This document shows positions 35,334 to 44,328 of a DNA stretch of 64,000 nucleotides, piece after piece. The translations under genes were made by a program, and so were the position numbers. Every line of letters starts with the position of its first letter. Position 1 is the stretch's first letter. The notes beneath the pieces are model-generated. The model was not told where the DNA came from. It saw only the letters and a list, made by a program, of their open reading frames with translations, and ran no database searches. The DNA is from Sorangium cellulosum (GTDB lineage Bacteria; Myxococcota_A; Polyangia; Polyangiales; Polyangiaceae): assembly GCA_020720045.1 (NCBI GenBank), contig DYPH01000005.1, positions 32,794-96,793 on the forward strand. The letters run 5' to 3'.

Positions 35334-37916
35334 TCAGCGCCCCTGACCGTCGTAGGAGCAGCTGTTGCCGAGGCAGCGGTCTTCGGGATTGCAGCAATCG
35401 GCGTCCGTGACGCAGCGCTCAAACTCGTCCGAGCAGGAGCCGGCCGGAATCGGCTGGCAGGTGAGTGCTCCGCCAGCGCCATTCGCGCGGCAGCCGCCGC
35501 CGCAGCACTCGTCACCGCTCTCGCAGGTCGAGCCGTCGTTCTTGCAGGGATCGACGACCCAGAAGCCGCGGGCGTTGCCGGAACCGAGCTCCTGGCCGGG
35601 CATGTAGAAGGCCGGCGAAGCCGACTTCACGGTGCCGTCCCCATTGAGCGAAATCGCCGAAACCCATAGCTTCTTCTGCGTCGAGCCGTAACCGAACGTG
35701 CGGGCTCCCCGCGGATCGAGGCCGTCGAACGGGTGGGTGTCGAGGACGTTGCCGTAACGGCGCCGCGACGTGAAGACGACCCAGTAGTAGCCGCCGGACG
35801 CGATCGGGTTGACCGTCGGCATAAAGTTGAGCTGGCACTGGGTCGGGAGCTGACGCATCGCATCAGCCTGGGCGTTCCCCGTCGGGAGGTTCGGGGCGGC
35901 CGAGGCGGGGAGGGTACAGGCGCCGGCGTCGTCGTAGCCGTTGAGGGCGTTCATGACGGCGGCCGCCGAGCCCTGCGTGTCCTTCGCGAGCCAGATTTCG
36001 CTGGCCGAGAAGTACCAGGTCGACGTCTGGCAATTGTCGTTGTCGGTCATCGCCCCGGTGTACGGAGCGCCCCCGGGGGCGATGGCCGGCGACGGGCAGA
36101 AGAACGGCGACCGGCTCGTCGGGTTTGCGCGCTGGAAGACGACGGCGCTCGCATCGGGAACGAAGCTCGGCCACGCGACGAACGTGTTCGCATCCCCTCG
36201 ATAAAGCTCGCGAAGTCCCGAGAACGTCTTTGCGCCGCCCGCGCATGCCGGGGAGCCGGGGGCCTGACCGCAGTTGAAGTCGAGGAGGGCGAGCGAGTGG
36301 CCCGCCCCCGCGGTGACGTTACCGGCGCCGTTTCCGCTCCAGAAGTTGAAGGCGAGCTTCTTGCCATTCGCGGAGAAGGCCGGCGTGACGGCGTCCTTGA
36401 TGACGTTTGCGAGGCCGTCGACGGGGACTTCCGCGCCAGTGCCGCGGGCGAAGGCGCGTGTGCGGTCCTTCGTGCGGGCCTCACGCGTGTAGCCGTTCGA
36501 AGTGATCGCGAAGGAGCCGTCCGGGTAGACGCCGCTCCAGGCGAACTTGTGGGCGTTGTCGTCGGTGGCGTTCGGGTCGTTCGGCGTGTTCGCGTAGACC
36601 TTCGTCGGGTAGTCGGTCTTCGCGCCGTTGTTGCGGAGGTCGTAGCTGACGCTCCACGGGTAGACCGTGTGGTCAAGCGGAGCCTTTTCGTAATTAAATA
36701 CAGGGTCTTGGTCGCCGGCGATCGGGCTCGCCATGCTCGTGCCGCCGAACTGGGCGAACATCGTCGAGCCGTCGGCGGAGAGCGAGTGGCAGCCGAAGCA
36801 CTTCCCCGATTCGGCCGGGATCGCGAGGACCGGGTTCGCCGATTTCGGCTGGATCGCGAGGACGCCGCCGAGTTCCTTCGGAGCGCCCGCGGCGCCGCCC
36901 GTGAACTTCGAATTGTAGCTCGAGTAGTAGACGGTCCCCTTGAGCTGTCCCGGCGCAACTCGCAGATTTCGCTGCGGAAGTGCGTAGACATTCCCGTCGA
37001 CGCCCAAGATCCGGACGTCGACCTTGATCGGGTCGTTCGGGTCGCCGTTGTTGCCGTTTGTGAACTGGCGCCAGACCTCCTGCTCGATCTTCGCGCGCTG
37101 GGCGCTCACGTTGGTCGTGTTGTCGAGCTCGTACACGCCCTCGAAGCTGCCGCCGGAGGCGTAGGCAAGCTTGATGTAGACGGCGTCGGCCGCCCTATCG
37201 AACTTCCACTGGAGCATTGGCGCGAGGATTCCGCGCGGGAAGACGGTATCGGCGTACGGATAGAGCCAGCTCAGCGTCGGCGATGCCGCCGGGGCAGCCG
37301 TCTTGATCTTGGTGGTGCGCGTTGCGTCGACGGCGCCGCCGAGCGGCTCGCCACCGACGCCCGCATAGCCGCCCTGGCCCGTCTGCGTCGCTTCCGACGC
37401 CGGTCGCCCGTTCTGCGTGCGGAGCACCTTCACGCGCGCCTTCGCGAAGCCGATGCTGCCGGCGTAGGTCGCGGTGACCTTCGTCTCGCCGATCTCGGCG
37501 CCGTTCGCCGAGAAGGTGCCGTTCGCGAGGATCTGCCCGAGCTCACCGCGATCGATAAACCAGGTAACGGGGACGTCGGCCCCAGAGCGCTTGGCCGTGA
37601 ACTGAACGGTCGGGCTCGGCTTGATCACGCCATCTTCAACGGTGACGGTGATTTCCCCGATCGCTGGCGTGATGACAATGTCCTCAACGGCAGCGTCTGT
37701 ACGCCCTCCGTCCCGGCGGCCGGGGCCGCCGTCGCCGGTCGACGTTTCCGGCACTTCAAAGGACGAATCGGTCCCAGTGTCGACGGTGCCGTCCGGGGCC
37801 CCAGCCTCGAAGGTGGATTCCGGACCGGGTTCGGTTCCGCAGCCGGGACCGAGGGCGGCAATCACGGAAAAGACGGAGGCCCCAAGGAGCATGTGCGTGA
37901 GAAGCGTACGGCGCAT
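35334..37916 (-). CDS. Large lipoprotein with a single CxxCH motif and TolB/WD-like repeats
   Basis: An 860-residue lipoprotein (ALGPGC lipobox, Asp/Gly/Thr linker). An Ig-like region (about 80-160) with VTWFIDRGELGQ precedes a beta-rich body. Cys373-Phe-Gly-Cys376-His377 in GKCFGCHSLSADGS is a canonical c-type heme attachment site, followed at once by TMFAQFGG, as in propeller proteins that begin with a heme-binding loop. FAWSGVYPDGSFAITSNGYT, GKKLAFNFWSG and FVAWPSFVPDASAVVFQR are TolB/WD-like blades. The C-terminus carries two Cys knots (CESGDECCGGGC and CVTDADCCNPEDRC) like those of the Cys-rich gene. An electron-transfer or redox-sensing role is inferred from the single motif only. Confidence 0.72.
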   Translation of the reverse strand: MRRTLLTHMLLGASVFSVIAALGPGCGTEPGPESTFEAGAPDGTVDTGTDSSFEVPETSTGDGGPGRRDGGRTDAAVEDIVITPAIGEITVTVEDGVIKPSPTVQFTAKRSGADVPVTWFIDRGELGQILANGTFSANGAEIGETKVTATYAGSIGFAKARVKVLRTQNGRPASEATQTGQGGYAGVGGEPLGGAVDATRTTKIKTAAPAASPTLSWLYPYADTVFPRGILAPMLQWKFDRAADAVYIKLAYASGGSFEGVYELDNTTNVSAQRAKIEQEVWRQFTNGNNGDPNDPIKVDVRILGVDGNVYALPQRNLRVAPGQLKGTVYYSSYNSKFTGGAAGAPKELGGVLAIQPKSANPVLAIPAESGKCFGCHSLSADGSTMFAQFGGTSMASPIAGDQDPVFNYEKAPLDHTVYPWSVSYDLRNNGAKTDYPTKVYANTPNDPNATDDNAHKFAWSGVYPDGSFAITSNGYTREARTKDRTRAFARGTGAEVPVDGLANVIKDAVTPAFSANGKKLAFNFWSGNGAGNVTAGAGHSLALLDFNCGQAPGSPACAGGAKTFSGLRELYRGDANTFVAWPSFVPDASAVVFQRANPTSRSPFFCPSPAIAPGGAPYTGAMTDNDNCQTSTWYFSASEIWLAKDTQGSAAAVMNALNGYDDAGACTLPASAAPNLPTGNAQADAMRQLPTQCQLNFMPTVNPIASGGYYWVVFTSRRRYGNVLDTHPFDGLDPRGARTFGYGSTQKKLWVSAISLNGDGTVKSASPAFYMPGQELGSGNARGFWVVDPCKNDGSTCESGDECCGGGCRANGAGGALTCQPIPAGSCSDEFERCVTDADCCNPEDRCLGNSCSYDGQGR

Positions 37917-38033
37917 AACTCTAGGCTACCGGAACCATTCCCCGATGCCAGAACGGATCTTCGCCGCGAGGGGGTGCGTCGCAAGATAGGTGGGCGAAGG
38001 TATGACGAAGCAGTAGGCGAGTCTGCCGGCGCG

Positions 38034-39320
38034 TCAAAGGGGTTTTGGATCTGCAAAGGCTCGAAGACGCTCAATTAATTCGGGAATTGGCGGCGCAAGC
38101 ATCTCCCCCGGCCTTGGGAGGGTGAAGCCGGCTGGCGCCGTTCGAGCGAGAGTACGCACCCGCGTGCCAAAGAGTGTTGCCAGCGCTGTGAGCACGTGGG
38201 CCGCGCTTTCGCCGTCATCGGGGACGAGCGCGAGCCAAACGCGCCTATCGAGGTCGGCCGCCGTGCCGTTCGGCACGAGGGCCGAAAGAGGAGCGCGCTC
38301 CGCCGGAACGGTTAGGATTCCTGCAGAAAAGCGTGCCACAATCAGCAGTTGGCTCGCGCACGTTGTCGGTGCAGGAGGCATTGCCAGTGTACGCGTCCGG
38401 ACGGCGACCAAATTCGCCACGCTCTTTCGTTCTTCGGGTTCAAGACGAAGCGTGCCGGAAGTTTCCGTCGGATTCTCTCCGTGGGCGAGGCGGAGACAGA
38501 ACCCAAGGGCGCCGGAAAATTCCCGCGCCGATGACGGGCGCCCGGCGACGCGCGGCGCGAGCGATTGAATCACCAATTGGGAAAGCATATCGGGCACTTT
38601 TGGGAAGCGCGCCGGCGCGACCGGTGGCGGGATTGCCTCGAAAATGCGGCGCGTAATCGCCGCTTCACCGAGCGTCCCAAAGGGGACATCCCCCGTGAGG
38701 AGTTCGTAGAGCATGATCCCCGCCGAGTAGAGATCGGAACGAATTTCAGGAGTTCCGGCGAATTGCTCCGGGGCCATATAGGCTGGTGTGCCGACGGTCG
38801 TCCCGGACTGCGTGAGTCGTGTCCCGCGGGCGGTCCCCGCGAAAGCCTTCGCGATGCCGAAATCGAGCACCTTGATGGCGCCCGTTTCCGCTTCTTCCAT
38901 CACGTTCGCCGGCTTCAAGTCGCGGTGAAGCACACCCGCGGTATGGATCGCGTCGAGGCCATCGAGCACCGCGCGAAGGATCGCCACCGCCTCCGGCCAC
39001 GGCAGCGCTCGGGAATCGCGGAGTCGTTCCTCCAAGGAGCGCCCGTCGACCCGCTCCATGACGATGCACGGCGTCTCATCGTCGAGCGTCCCAAAGTCCA
39101 AAATTTGTACGACATTTGGGTGCTTGATGCGCGCCATGAACGTCGCTTCCCGAACGAAGCGCGCAGCGACCGAGGACTCCTGAAGCGCGAGCAACTTCAC
39201 CGCGACGGGGGCGCCGTTTTCGCGGTCGACGGCGGCGAACACCTCCCCAATGGCGCCACGCCCCAGGCGACCGGTCACCTGGTAGCGCCCAAGCGCAACG
39301 GTTCCGATCGCAAGACTCAC
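38034..39320 (-). CDS. Ser/Thr protein kinase
   Basis: A 428-residue cytoplasmic kinase. The kinase domain (about 12-270) shows LGRGAIGEVFAAV, AVKLLAL, HRDLKPANV, KVLDFGIAKAF and TVGTPAYMAPEQFAG, all active-site segments intact; activation-loop Thr residues are present (RLTQSGTT). The C-terminal 150 residues are soluble, not a membrane segment, and contain no recognised domain. GTG at 39320 fits the domain start; the open frame further upstream overlaps a terminator and is not coding. It has no obvious partner phosphatase nearby. Confidence 0.9.
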   Translation of the reverse strand: MSLAIGTVALGRYQVTGRLGRGAIGEVFAAVDRENGAPVAVKLLALQESSVAARFVREATFMARIKHPNVVQILDFGTLDDETPCIVMERVDGRSLEERLRDSRALPWPEAVAILRAVLDGLDAIHTAGVLHRDLKPANVMEEAETGAIKVLDFGIAKAFAGTARGTRLTQSGTTVGTPAYMAPEQFAGTPEIRSDLYSAGIMLYELLTGDVPFGTLGEAAITRRIFEAIPPPVAPARFPKVPDMLSQLVIQSLAPRVAGRPSSAREFSGALGFCLRLAHGENPTETSGTLRLEPEERKSVANLVAVRTRTLAMPPAPTTCASQLLIVARFSAGILTVPAERAPLSALVPNGTAADLDRRVWLALVPDDGESAAHVLTALATLFGTRVRTLARTAPAGFTLPRPGEMLAPPIPELIERLRAFADPKPL

Positions 39321-39400
39321 AAGAGATAGCCTACCGCGATTTCGAGCTTTTCCGCAGCGGGATGCACCGTCTTTCCCAGCAGCGCGCCTTCCGACACAAA

Positions 39401-39434
39401 AAAACAGGCTCGGCCGTGAGGCCAAGCCTGTTTT
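39401..39434. terminator. Intrinsic terminator after the AgmX-like gene
   Basis: AAAACAGGCT (39401-39410) pairs with AGCCTGTTTT (39425-39434), with an inner GGCC/GGCC stem. It lies 17 bases past the stop of the minus-strand AgmX-like gene. The A/T-rich ends make it workable in both directions. Confidence 0.9.
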
Positions 39435-39450
39435 GTGCCCTCCAAACGCC

Positions 39451-40743
39451 TCAGTGACGAATCGTCACCGTGGTGGAGTAGGTCGACTCGGCGAAGGCGC
39501 CGACGTTTGCACGCATGAGTGCAGATTTGATGCAGCTTTCCGCGCCGGTCCCGGCCGCCGGCCCCGAAACGGAGACGCCGCTTGCCGCACCGGACGGGGC
39601 GAACGTTACGGTCGCCTTCGAGGCAGAGTCGTCGGTGACGCAGGCACGCGCCGCCGAGAGGACCTTCCCCATCGCGCCCGTGACCGCGCCTTGCGAGGGG
39701 CGCTGCGGGACGTTGCCAACGGGGCCCGTCTGGGCCGTTGCCGCCGTCTTCGAGGTGTCGATGGGGCCTGCCGCCTGCGCCATCGCCGCCGTCAACGAAC
39801 CCGGCTCGCCAACAGGGATTTCGGGCTTCTTCTCTTCCGGCTTTGCCGTCGTCGCAGCGGTTCCGGCGGTCGCGCCACCGGTCGCAGCGGCGGGCGTTCC
39901 ACCGGCGGCAGGGCTCGTCGTTTTCGCCTTTTCGGCGGCGGCGAGCGCTTCCGGCGAAAGCGTTGCTGCGGCCGGATCCGGTTTCTTTTCCTCGGTTTTC
40001 GACGCCGGCTCACCCGGTTTCGTCGTTTCCGCCGTCGCGACAGGCGCGGGCGCATCAGGCTTCTTCTCTTCGGGCTTCCCCTTGGCCACGAAGAAGACGC
40101 CGGCAGCGACGGCCGCGGCGGCGAAAAGGCCAATGAAGACGACGCTTCCGCCCTTCTTCTCCGCGGGCTTCGCCGCCATCGGCGACGCCACTGCGGCGGC
40201 AGGGATGCTCGTCGTCGGCGCGACCGGGGCCGGAGGCGTCGATGGAGCAACCGCCGCAACTACGGCAGCCGGCGCTGCCGTCGGGGGGACCGAAATCGGA
40301 GCCACCGCCGCTGCCGCGCCGAGGACCGGTTTCGTCGCCTCTGGCTCGGCCGTCGGGACCTTGAGATCGACGACACCCGAATCTTCCTTCCATTCGTCGG
40401 CGGCCGACGCCGCTTTCGAGGACGGCGGACCCGCGAGCTTCGCGATGTCCTGAAAGGTGCGCCTTTCCCGGCGGGTGGATTTCCCATCGAGGCTCACGGG
40501 CGGTTGGGAGGGTGCGGATTCGTCACGTTCTTCTGCCATCGGTGCCACCAGGAGTTGTTCGTCGTCGATACGCGAAGACGCATCGGGGAGCGGAGCGTCG
40601 AGCCGAGAAAGGATCGCTGCGAGGGCCGTATCACGCGCCCCAGCCGCGGAAGGTCCGTCCGGCCAGGCGCGAAGGACCGCATCGAGCGGATCGGGGCGCA
40701 CAGCCGAATCGGCAGCGTCGGTAGGGGGGGGAGAACGGGTCAT
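39451..40743 (-). CDS. Single-pass membrane protein with C-terminal AgmX/TonB-like domain
   Basis: A 430-residue membrane protein. The cytoplasmic part (about 1-180) is Pro/Ala/Asp-rich without a clear fold; one helix (about 198-218, VVFIGLFAAAAVAAGVFFVA) follows Lys-rich residues. The periplasmic part is Ala/Pro/Glu/Lys-rich, ending in a ~100-residue domain (ALSAARACVTDD to TVTIRH) with paired Cys that matches the AgmX/PglI C-terminal, TonB-like type of gliding-motility proteins. It follows the ECF sigma gene after 94 bases and is likely its anti-sigma or sensor, by position; no zinc anti-sigma motif is seen, so this is inference. Confidence 0.62.
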   Translation of the reverse strand: MTRSPPPTDAADSAVRPDPLDAVLRAWPDGPSAAGARDTALAAILSRLDAPLPDASSRIDDEQLLVAPMAEERDESAPSQPPVSLDGKSTRRERRTFQDIAKLAGPPSSKAASAADEWKEDSGVVDLKVPTAEPEATKPVLGAAAAVAPISVPPTAAPAAVVAAVAPSTPPAPVAPTTSIPAAAVASPMAAKPAEKKGGSVVFIGLFAAAAVAAGVFFVAKGKPEEKKPDAPAPVATAETTKPGEPASKTEEKKPDPAAATLSPEALAAAEKAKTTSPAAGGTPAAATGGATAGTAATTAKPEEKKPEIPVGEPGSLTAAMAQAAGPIDTSKTAATAQTGPVGNVPQRPSQGAVTGAMGKVLSAARACVTDDSASKATVTFAPSGAASGVSVSGPAAGTGAESCIKSALMRANVGAFAESTYSTTVTIRH

Positions 40744-40837
40744 GGCTGAAAATGAGGGGTGAAGAGGAGGTTTATAGCGCCGGGGTATTCGTTGGAAGCT
40801 GCCTGCGTTTCGCGCCGGCTGCTTGGCGGAAACACGG

Positions 40838-41509
40838 CTAGGGGCCGGATCCTTGGGTCCCCGCGACGGCTTCGAGGGCCCCCTCGTCGAAACCCTTTTC
40901 GAGCAGCGCTTTTCGAAGCTTTTTGCGCGCTTCGTGGATGCGCCAGGCGATCGTCCCCTCGGGCGCACCGAGGATCGCCGCCGCTTCTTCGTGGGAACGC
41001 CCATCAATTGCGACCAAAATAAGCGTGGTCCGGAGCGTCTCTGAGAGCCCGTCAATCGCCTCTGCGAGCGCTTCGTAAAGCTGTCGCCGTGCCGCCGCCC
41101 CTTGCGGGTCTCGGTGGGAGTCCTTCGTTTCGACGAGCACGCCAGCGAAGCGCGGATCGTCGATCGGGTCGTTCTTGCGAAGGTTTTTGCGGCTTCTGAT
41201 CGTGTTCAGCGAGAGGTTCACCGCGATGCGGTAGACCCACGTAAACGGTTCGCTTCTGCCGTCAAAGCTCGCAAGAGCCCGCCAGCAGCGCACGAAGACC
41301 TCTTGGGTCACGTCTTCTGCGAGGGCCCGGTCGCGCAACATGTGACAGGCCACGCGATAGACACGCGGTTGAAATCGCCGAACAATTTCCGCGAACGCCG
41401 CTCGATCGCCGGCCCTAGCCGCGTCAAAGAGCGCTCGATCACGCGTCTTGCCGCCTGATGCTGGCGCCGGATCTCCGTCGCCGTAGCGGTCGCCCTCTCG
41501 TTCGCCCAT
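40838..41509 (-). CDS. ECF sigma factor (RpoE-like)
   Basis: A 223-residue extracytoplasmic-function sigma factor. Region 2 holds FQPRVYRVACHMLRDRALAE, DVTQEVFVRCWRALASFDG and FTWVYRIAVNLSLNTIRSRK; region 4 holds LSETLRTTLILVAIDGRSHE then EAAAILGAPEGTIAWRIHEA with the helix-turn-helix. Region 3 is absent, as in the family. The AgmX-like membrane protein follows directly and probably controls it. ATG at 41509 is the natural start. Upstream, two CGTGACGT sites lie 11 bases apart, just where a promoter would be. Confidence 0.93.
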   Translation of the reverse strand: MGEREGDRYGDGDPAPASGGKTRDRALFDAARAGDRAAFAEIVRRFQPRVYRVACHMLRDRALAEDVTQEVFVRCWRALASFDGRSEPFTWVYRIAVNLSLNTIRSRKNLRKNDPIDDPRFAGVLVETKDSHRDPQGAAARRQLYEALAEAIDGLSETLRTTLILVAIDGRSHEEAAAILGAPEGTIAWRIHEARKKLRKALLEKGFDEGALEAVAGTQGSGP

Positions 41510-41525
41510 AGCGTGCGGACCTTAC

Positions 41526-41544
41526 CGTGACGTTCTCGTGACGT
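41526..41544. promoter_or_regulatory. Direct CGTGACGT pair upstream of the ECF sigma gene
   Basis: CGTGACGT occurs at 41526-41533 and 41537-41544, 11 bases apart and about 20-35 bases before the ECF ATG on the minus strand. Similar GTGACG pairs precede the YceI gene. A shared operator is possible; no regulator or start site was identified. Confidence 0.3.
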
Positions 41545-41790
41545 ACAATCTTCGTCGAGCAGAGCAGCGCGGAAAGCCGTGCTCGACCCGTGAGGAGTGC
41601 CCCTAGCACTGTCGACCCGCCGACCGCTCGAGATCTTGGCCGTCCGCGGTCAGGTAAACCTCAGAAAATACCCTTCATCGCCCCGCCCGTTCGGCTAGAG
41701 GCGACGCGACCGCAATCACGGCCGTGAACGAGCCCCGAAGTTGCGCGAATTGCGGCGTGCACCACGGAACGAACGGGAACCTAAGTTTCG

Positions 41791-43050
41791 ATGACCGAAC
41801 AAGCAGCTTACGAAGATTTGAAGCGGGCATTGGCGGCGGAAGAAGGGGCGCGAAAATGGATCGTCCGCCTCGCGATAGCCGTCGGCATTGTCGCATTGAT
41901 CACCGGGGGCCTCGTCGTTCGCTCGAAGAACCGACCGGCCCCTGCCGCGAAATACCTTGTAAAAGAGGTGAAGCGTGGCGATGTGGTTGAGAAGGTTCAA
42001 GCAACAGGTGCCGTGCAGCCTGTGCTCTCCGTGAACGTCGGTGCGCAGGCGAATGGTCGCGTAACAAACGTTCTTGTTGACTTTAACTCGCTCGTAAAAA
42101 AGGGGGACGTTCTCGCCGAGATCGACGGCACCTCTTACGGTGCTCAGGTCAGTCAAAGCGAAGCGCAGAACGCCGCACAGGTTGCCAGCGTTCAAAGTGC
42201 CAAAGCGACCGCAGAGAACGCGCGGATTGCCTATGAACGCGCGCAGAAGCTCTTCGCCCAGAACCTGGCAAGCAAGGCCGACCTGGACACGGCAAAGGGG
42301 CAGTACGACGTCGCCGTCGCCCAAGCGAATGCAACGAACGCCCAGCTCGGAGCCGTTCGCGCTCAGCTTCTCCAGGCGAAGACCAACCAGAGCTTTACGA
42401 AGATTTTTTCGCCCGTCGATGGCGTCGTCATCACGCGGAGCATCGACCCCGGAGCGACCGTTCAGGCGAGCTTTCAGACACCAACCCTGTTCGTTATCGC
42501 TCAAGATTTGAAGCGTATGCGGGTACTTGCCGATGTCGACGAGGCGGACGTTGGGAAGCTCCGAGCGGGGATGCAGGCCGACGCGACCGTCGATGCTTTT
42601 CCCGGTGAGACGTTCAAAGGAACCGTGCAGCAAGTCCGTTTGAGTCCCACGACTACGAGCGGCGTTGTGACCTATGCGGCGGTCGTTGAAGTCGAAAATC
42701 CCGAAGAAAAATTGCGTCCAGGAATGACGGCGACGGTCACCGTACGGACCCACGAAGCGAAAGCGGCGCTGCTCGTGCCTAATGCGGCACTCCGTTTCAA
42801 GCCGACGCCGACCGGCGACGAAAAGCCGAAGAACGACACGCCGAAAGGCAAACAGCGTGTCTTCATCGTCAGCGATGCGACGCCGGGCGCCGAGAAGATC
42901 ACACCGGTGTATGTGACGTCGACCGTCACCGACGGCACCTCGACGGCGGTGGAAGGGATCCAGGACGGCGCGCAGGTCGTGGTCGATGAAAACGAGGAAG
43001 CGGCAGACAAGAAGGTGGCTGGCGGCCAGAAGAAGGGGCGCCCGTTTTGA
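41791..43050 (+). CDS. Membrane fusion protein, MacA-like
   Basis: A 419-residue periplasmic adaptor of an ABC efflux system. An N-terminal signal anchor (VRLAIAVGIVALITGGLVV) is followed by VVEKVQATGAVQPVLSVNVG, the lipoyl-type half; the alpha-helical hairpin (about 130-180) with SEAQNAAQVASVQSAKATAE and ERAQKLFAQNLASKADLDTA; and the second half with FSPVDGVVITRSIDPGATVQ and beta-barrel segments to the end. All in MacA/HlyD order. It begins a five-gene run with 4-bp or shorter junctions up to the second permease. ATG at 41791 is the first in-frame Met with a signal. Confidence 0.92.
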   Translation: MTEQAAYEDLKRALAAEEGARKWIVRLAIAVGIVALITGGLVVRSKNRPAPAAKYLVKEVKRGDVVEKVQATGAVQPVLSVNVGAQANGRVTNVLVDFNSLVKKGDVLAEIDGTSYGAQVSQSEAQNAAQVASVQSAKATAENARIAYERAQKLFAQNLASKADLDTAKGQYDVAVAQANATNAQLGAVRAQLLQAKTNQSFTKIFSPVDGVVITRSIDPGATVQASFQTPTLFVIAQDLKRMRVLADVDEADVGKLRAGMQADATVDAFPGETFKGTVQQVRLSPTTTSGVVTYAAVVEVENPEEKLRPGMTATVTVRTHEAKAALLVPNAALRFKPTPTGDEKPKNDTPKGKQRVFIVSDATPGAEKITPVYVTSTVTDGTSTAVEGIQDGAQVVVDENEEAADKKVAGGQKKGRPF

Positions 43051-44324
43051 GCGCCGCGGCGGAGGGGACCGACGAGAGCCCGCCGAGCTCGAACTTGGTC
43101 GAGGCGGGGACACCGCTTTTGGTGATCAAGGACGTCGGAAAAGATTACGTCTCCGGTGCTGGCATTGTTCGTGCGCTTCGCACGATCAACTTTGTGGTGA
43201 ATCAAGGGGAGTTTGTCGCGATTGTTGGCACCAGCGGTTCCGGCAAGAGCACCCTGATGAACATCCTTGGCTGCCTCGACCGGCCGACCCGCGGGACCTA
43301 CACCCTTGCGGGGGTCGACGTCGGCGCGAGGACGGCGGACGGGCGCGCTATCGTCCGAAATCGCGTCATCGGCTTCATTTTTCAGGGTTTTAATCTCCTC
43401 TCGCGGACGACGGCCCTCGAAAACGTCGAGCTCCCGCTGTCCTACCGCGGCGTCTCCGCGAAGGAGCGTCGCTCCCGGGCGGAGCGCGCCCTCGCCAGCG
43501 TCGGTCTCGCCACGCGGACCGATCATACGCCGAACCAGCTCTCGGGCGGTCAGCAGCAGCGCGTTGCCATTGCGCGGGCACTCGTCACCGATCCGCCTTT
43601 GTTGCTCGCCGACGAGCCGACAGGGAACCTGGATACGCGCACGAGCCTTGAGGTCCTCGCGCTCCTTCAAAAGCTCAACGTGGAGCGTGGAATCACGATT
43701 GTACTCGTGACCCACGAGCCGGACATTGCGCAATGTGCCGGGCGGATGATTACCTTCCGAGACGGAAATATCGTCGAAGATCGTCGGGTCGAAGACAGGA
43801 AAGATGCCGCCCACGAGCTCAGCCTTCTTCCTCCGCCCGAGGTCTACGTGGCCCCTGGCGCAGGGACCGCCAACGCGGCGCTTGCAGCTCTACTCGCGGC
43901 CCGTAAGCCGATTCCGTTCGGGGTCACCTGGCGCTTGCTCTTGGGCACAATACTTGGCGCACTTCTTGGATTTTTATACGGGAAGTACCTTGTCGGCAAG
44001 CCAGTACCTGGGGTCGGCCCGGCGCTTGGGTTCCTGCTCGAGGCCCGCTTCGCAGCTGGCTACTTTCAAGGAGAGTGGGGGCACCAGCCTGCCTGGCGTC
44101 AATCGCTAAAGGTCGCCTTTTGGTACTCGCTGGGAACGCTCCTCCTTCTTGGAATTCTCGTCCTCGTCGCCCCGCCCAATGCGCTCGCCATCTTCCTCAC
44201 GAAAGGCGGGGGCGCTGCCGTTACCTTTGCGGCCGCAAGTCTCGGCGCCGTCATGGTCTTGACCGGAATTCGTTTCGCGCTCGCCCGGCTCGCCGCGTAT
44301 CTCCATCCGAAACCGAAGGGGTGA
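43047..44324 (+). CDS. ABC ATPase (MacB-type) with extra C-terminal membrane helices
   Basis: A 425-residue protein. Residues about 20-250 are the ATPase: Walker [13 protein letters not shown]-loop [10 protein letters not shown], signature QLSGGQQQR, Walker B LLLADEP and the switch THEP, all intact. After a Pro-rich linker, residues about 290-425 form three or four transmembrane helices ([57 protein letters not shown]). MacB normally has its permease as a separate protein with a periplasmic domain, so this tail is unusual. TTG at 43047 overlaps the preceding stop codon; the two FtsX permeases follow. Confidence 0.9.
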   Translation: MSAAAEGTDESPPSSNLVEAGTPLLVIKDVGKDYVSGAGIVRALRTINFVVNQGEFVAIVGTSGSGKSTLMNILGCLDRPTRGTYTLAGVDVGARTADGRAIVRNRVIGFIFQGFNLLSRTTALENVELPLSYRGVSAKERRSRAERALASVGLATRTDHTPNQLSGGQQQRVAIARALVTDPPLLLADEPTGNLDTRTSLEVLALLQKLNVERGITIVLVTHEPDIAQCAGRMITFRDGNIVEDRRVEDRKDAAHELSLLPPPEVYVAPGAGTANAALAALLAARKPIPFGVTWRLLLGTILGALLGFLYGKYLVGKPVPGVGPALGFLLEARFAAGYFQGEWGHQPAWRQSLKVAFWYSLGTLLLLGILVLVAPPNALAIFLTKGGGAAVTFAAASLGAVMVLTGIRFALARLAAYLHPKPKG

Positions 44325-44328
44325 TCCG

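Noticed and set aside
41565..41580. 14-base match between the 1.2 kb gap and 41.57 kb as another dispersed repeat
   Set aside because: A match of this length is expected by chance between two places in 64 kb of GC-rich DNA, and neither copy has the palindrome.
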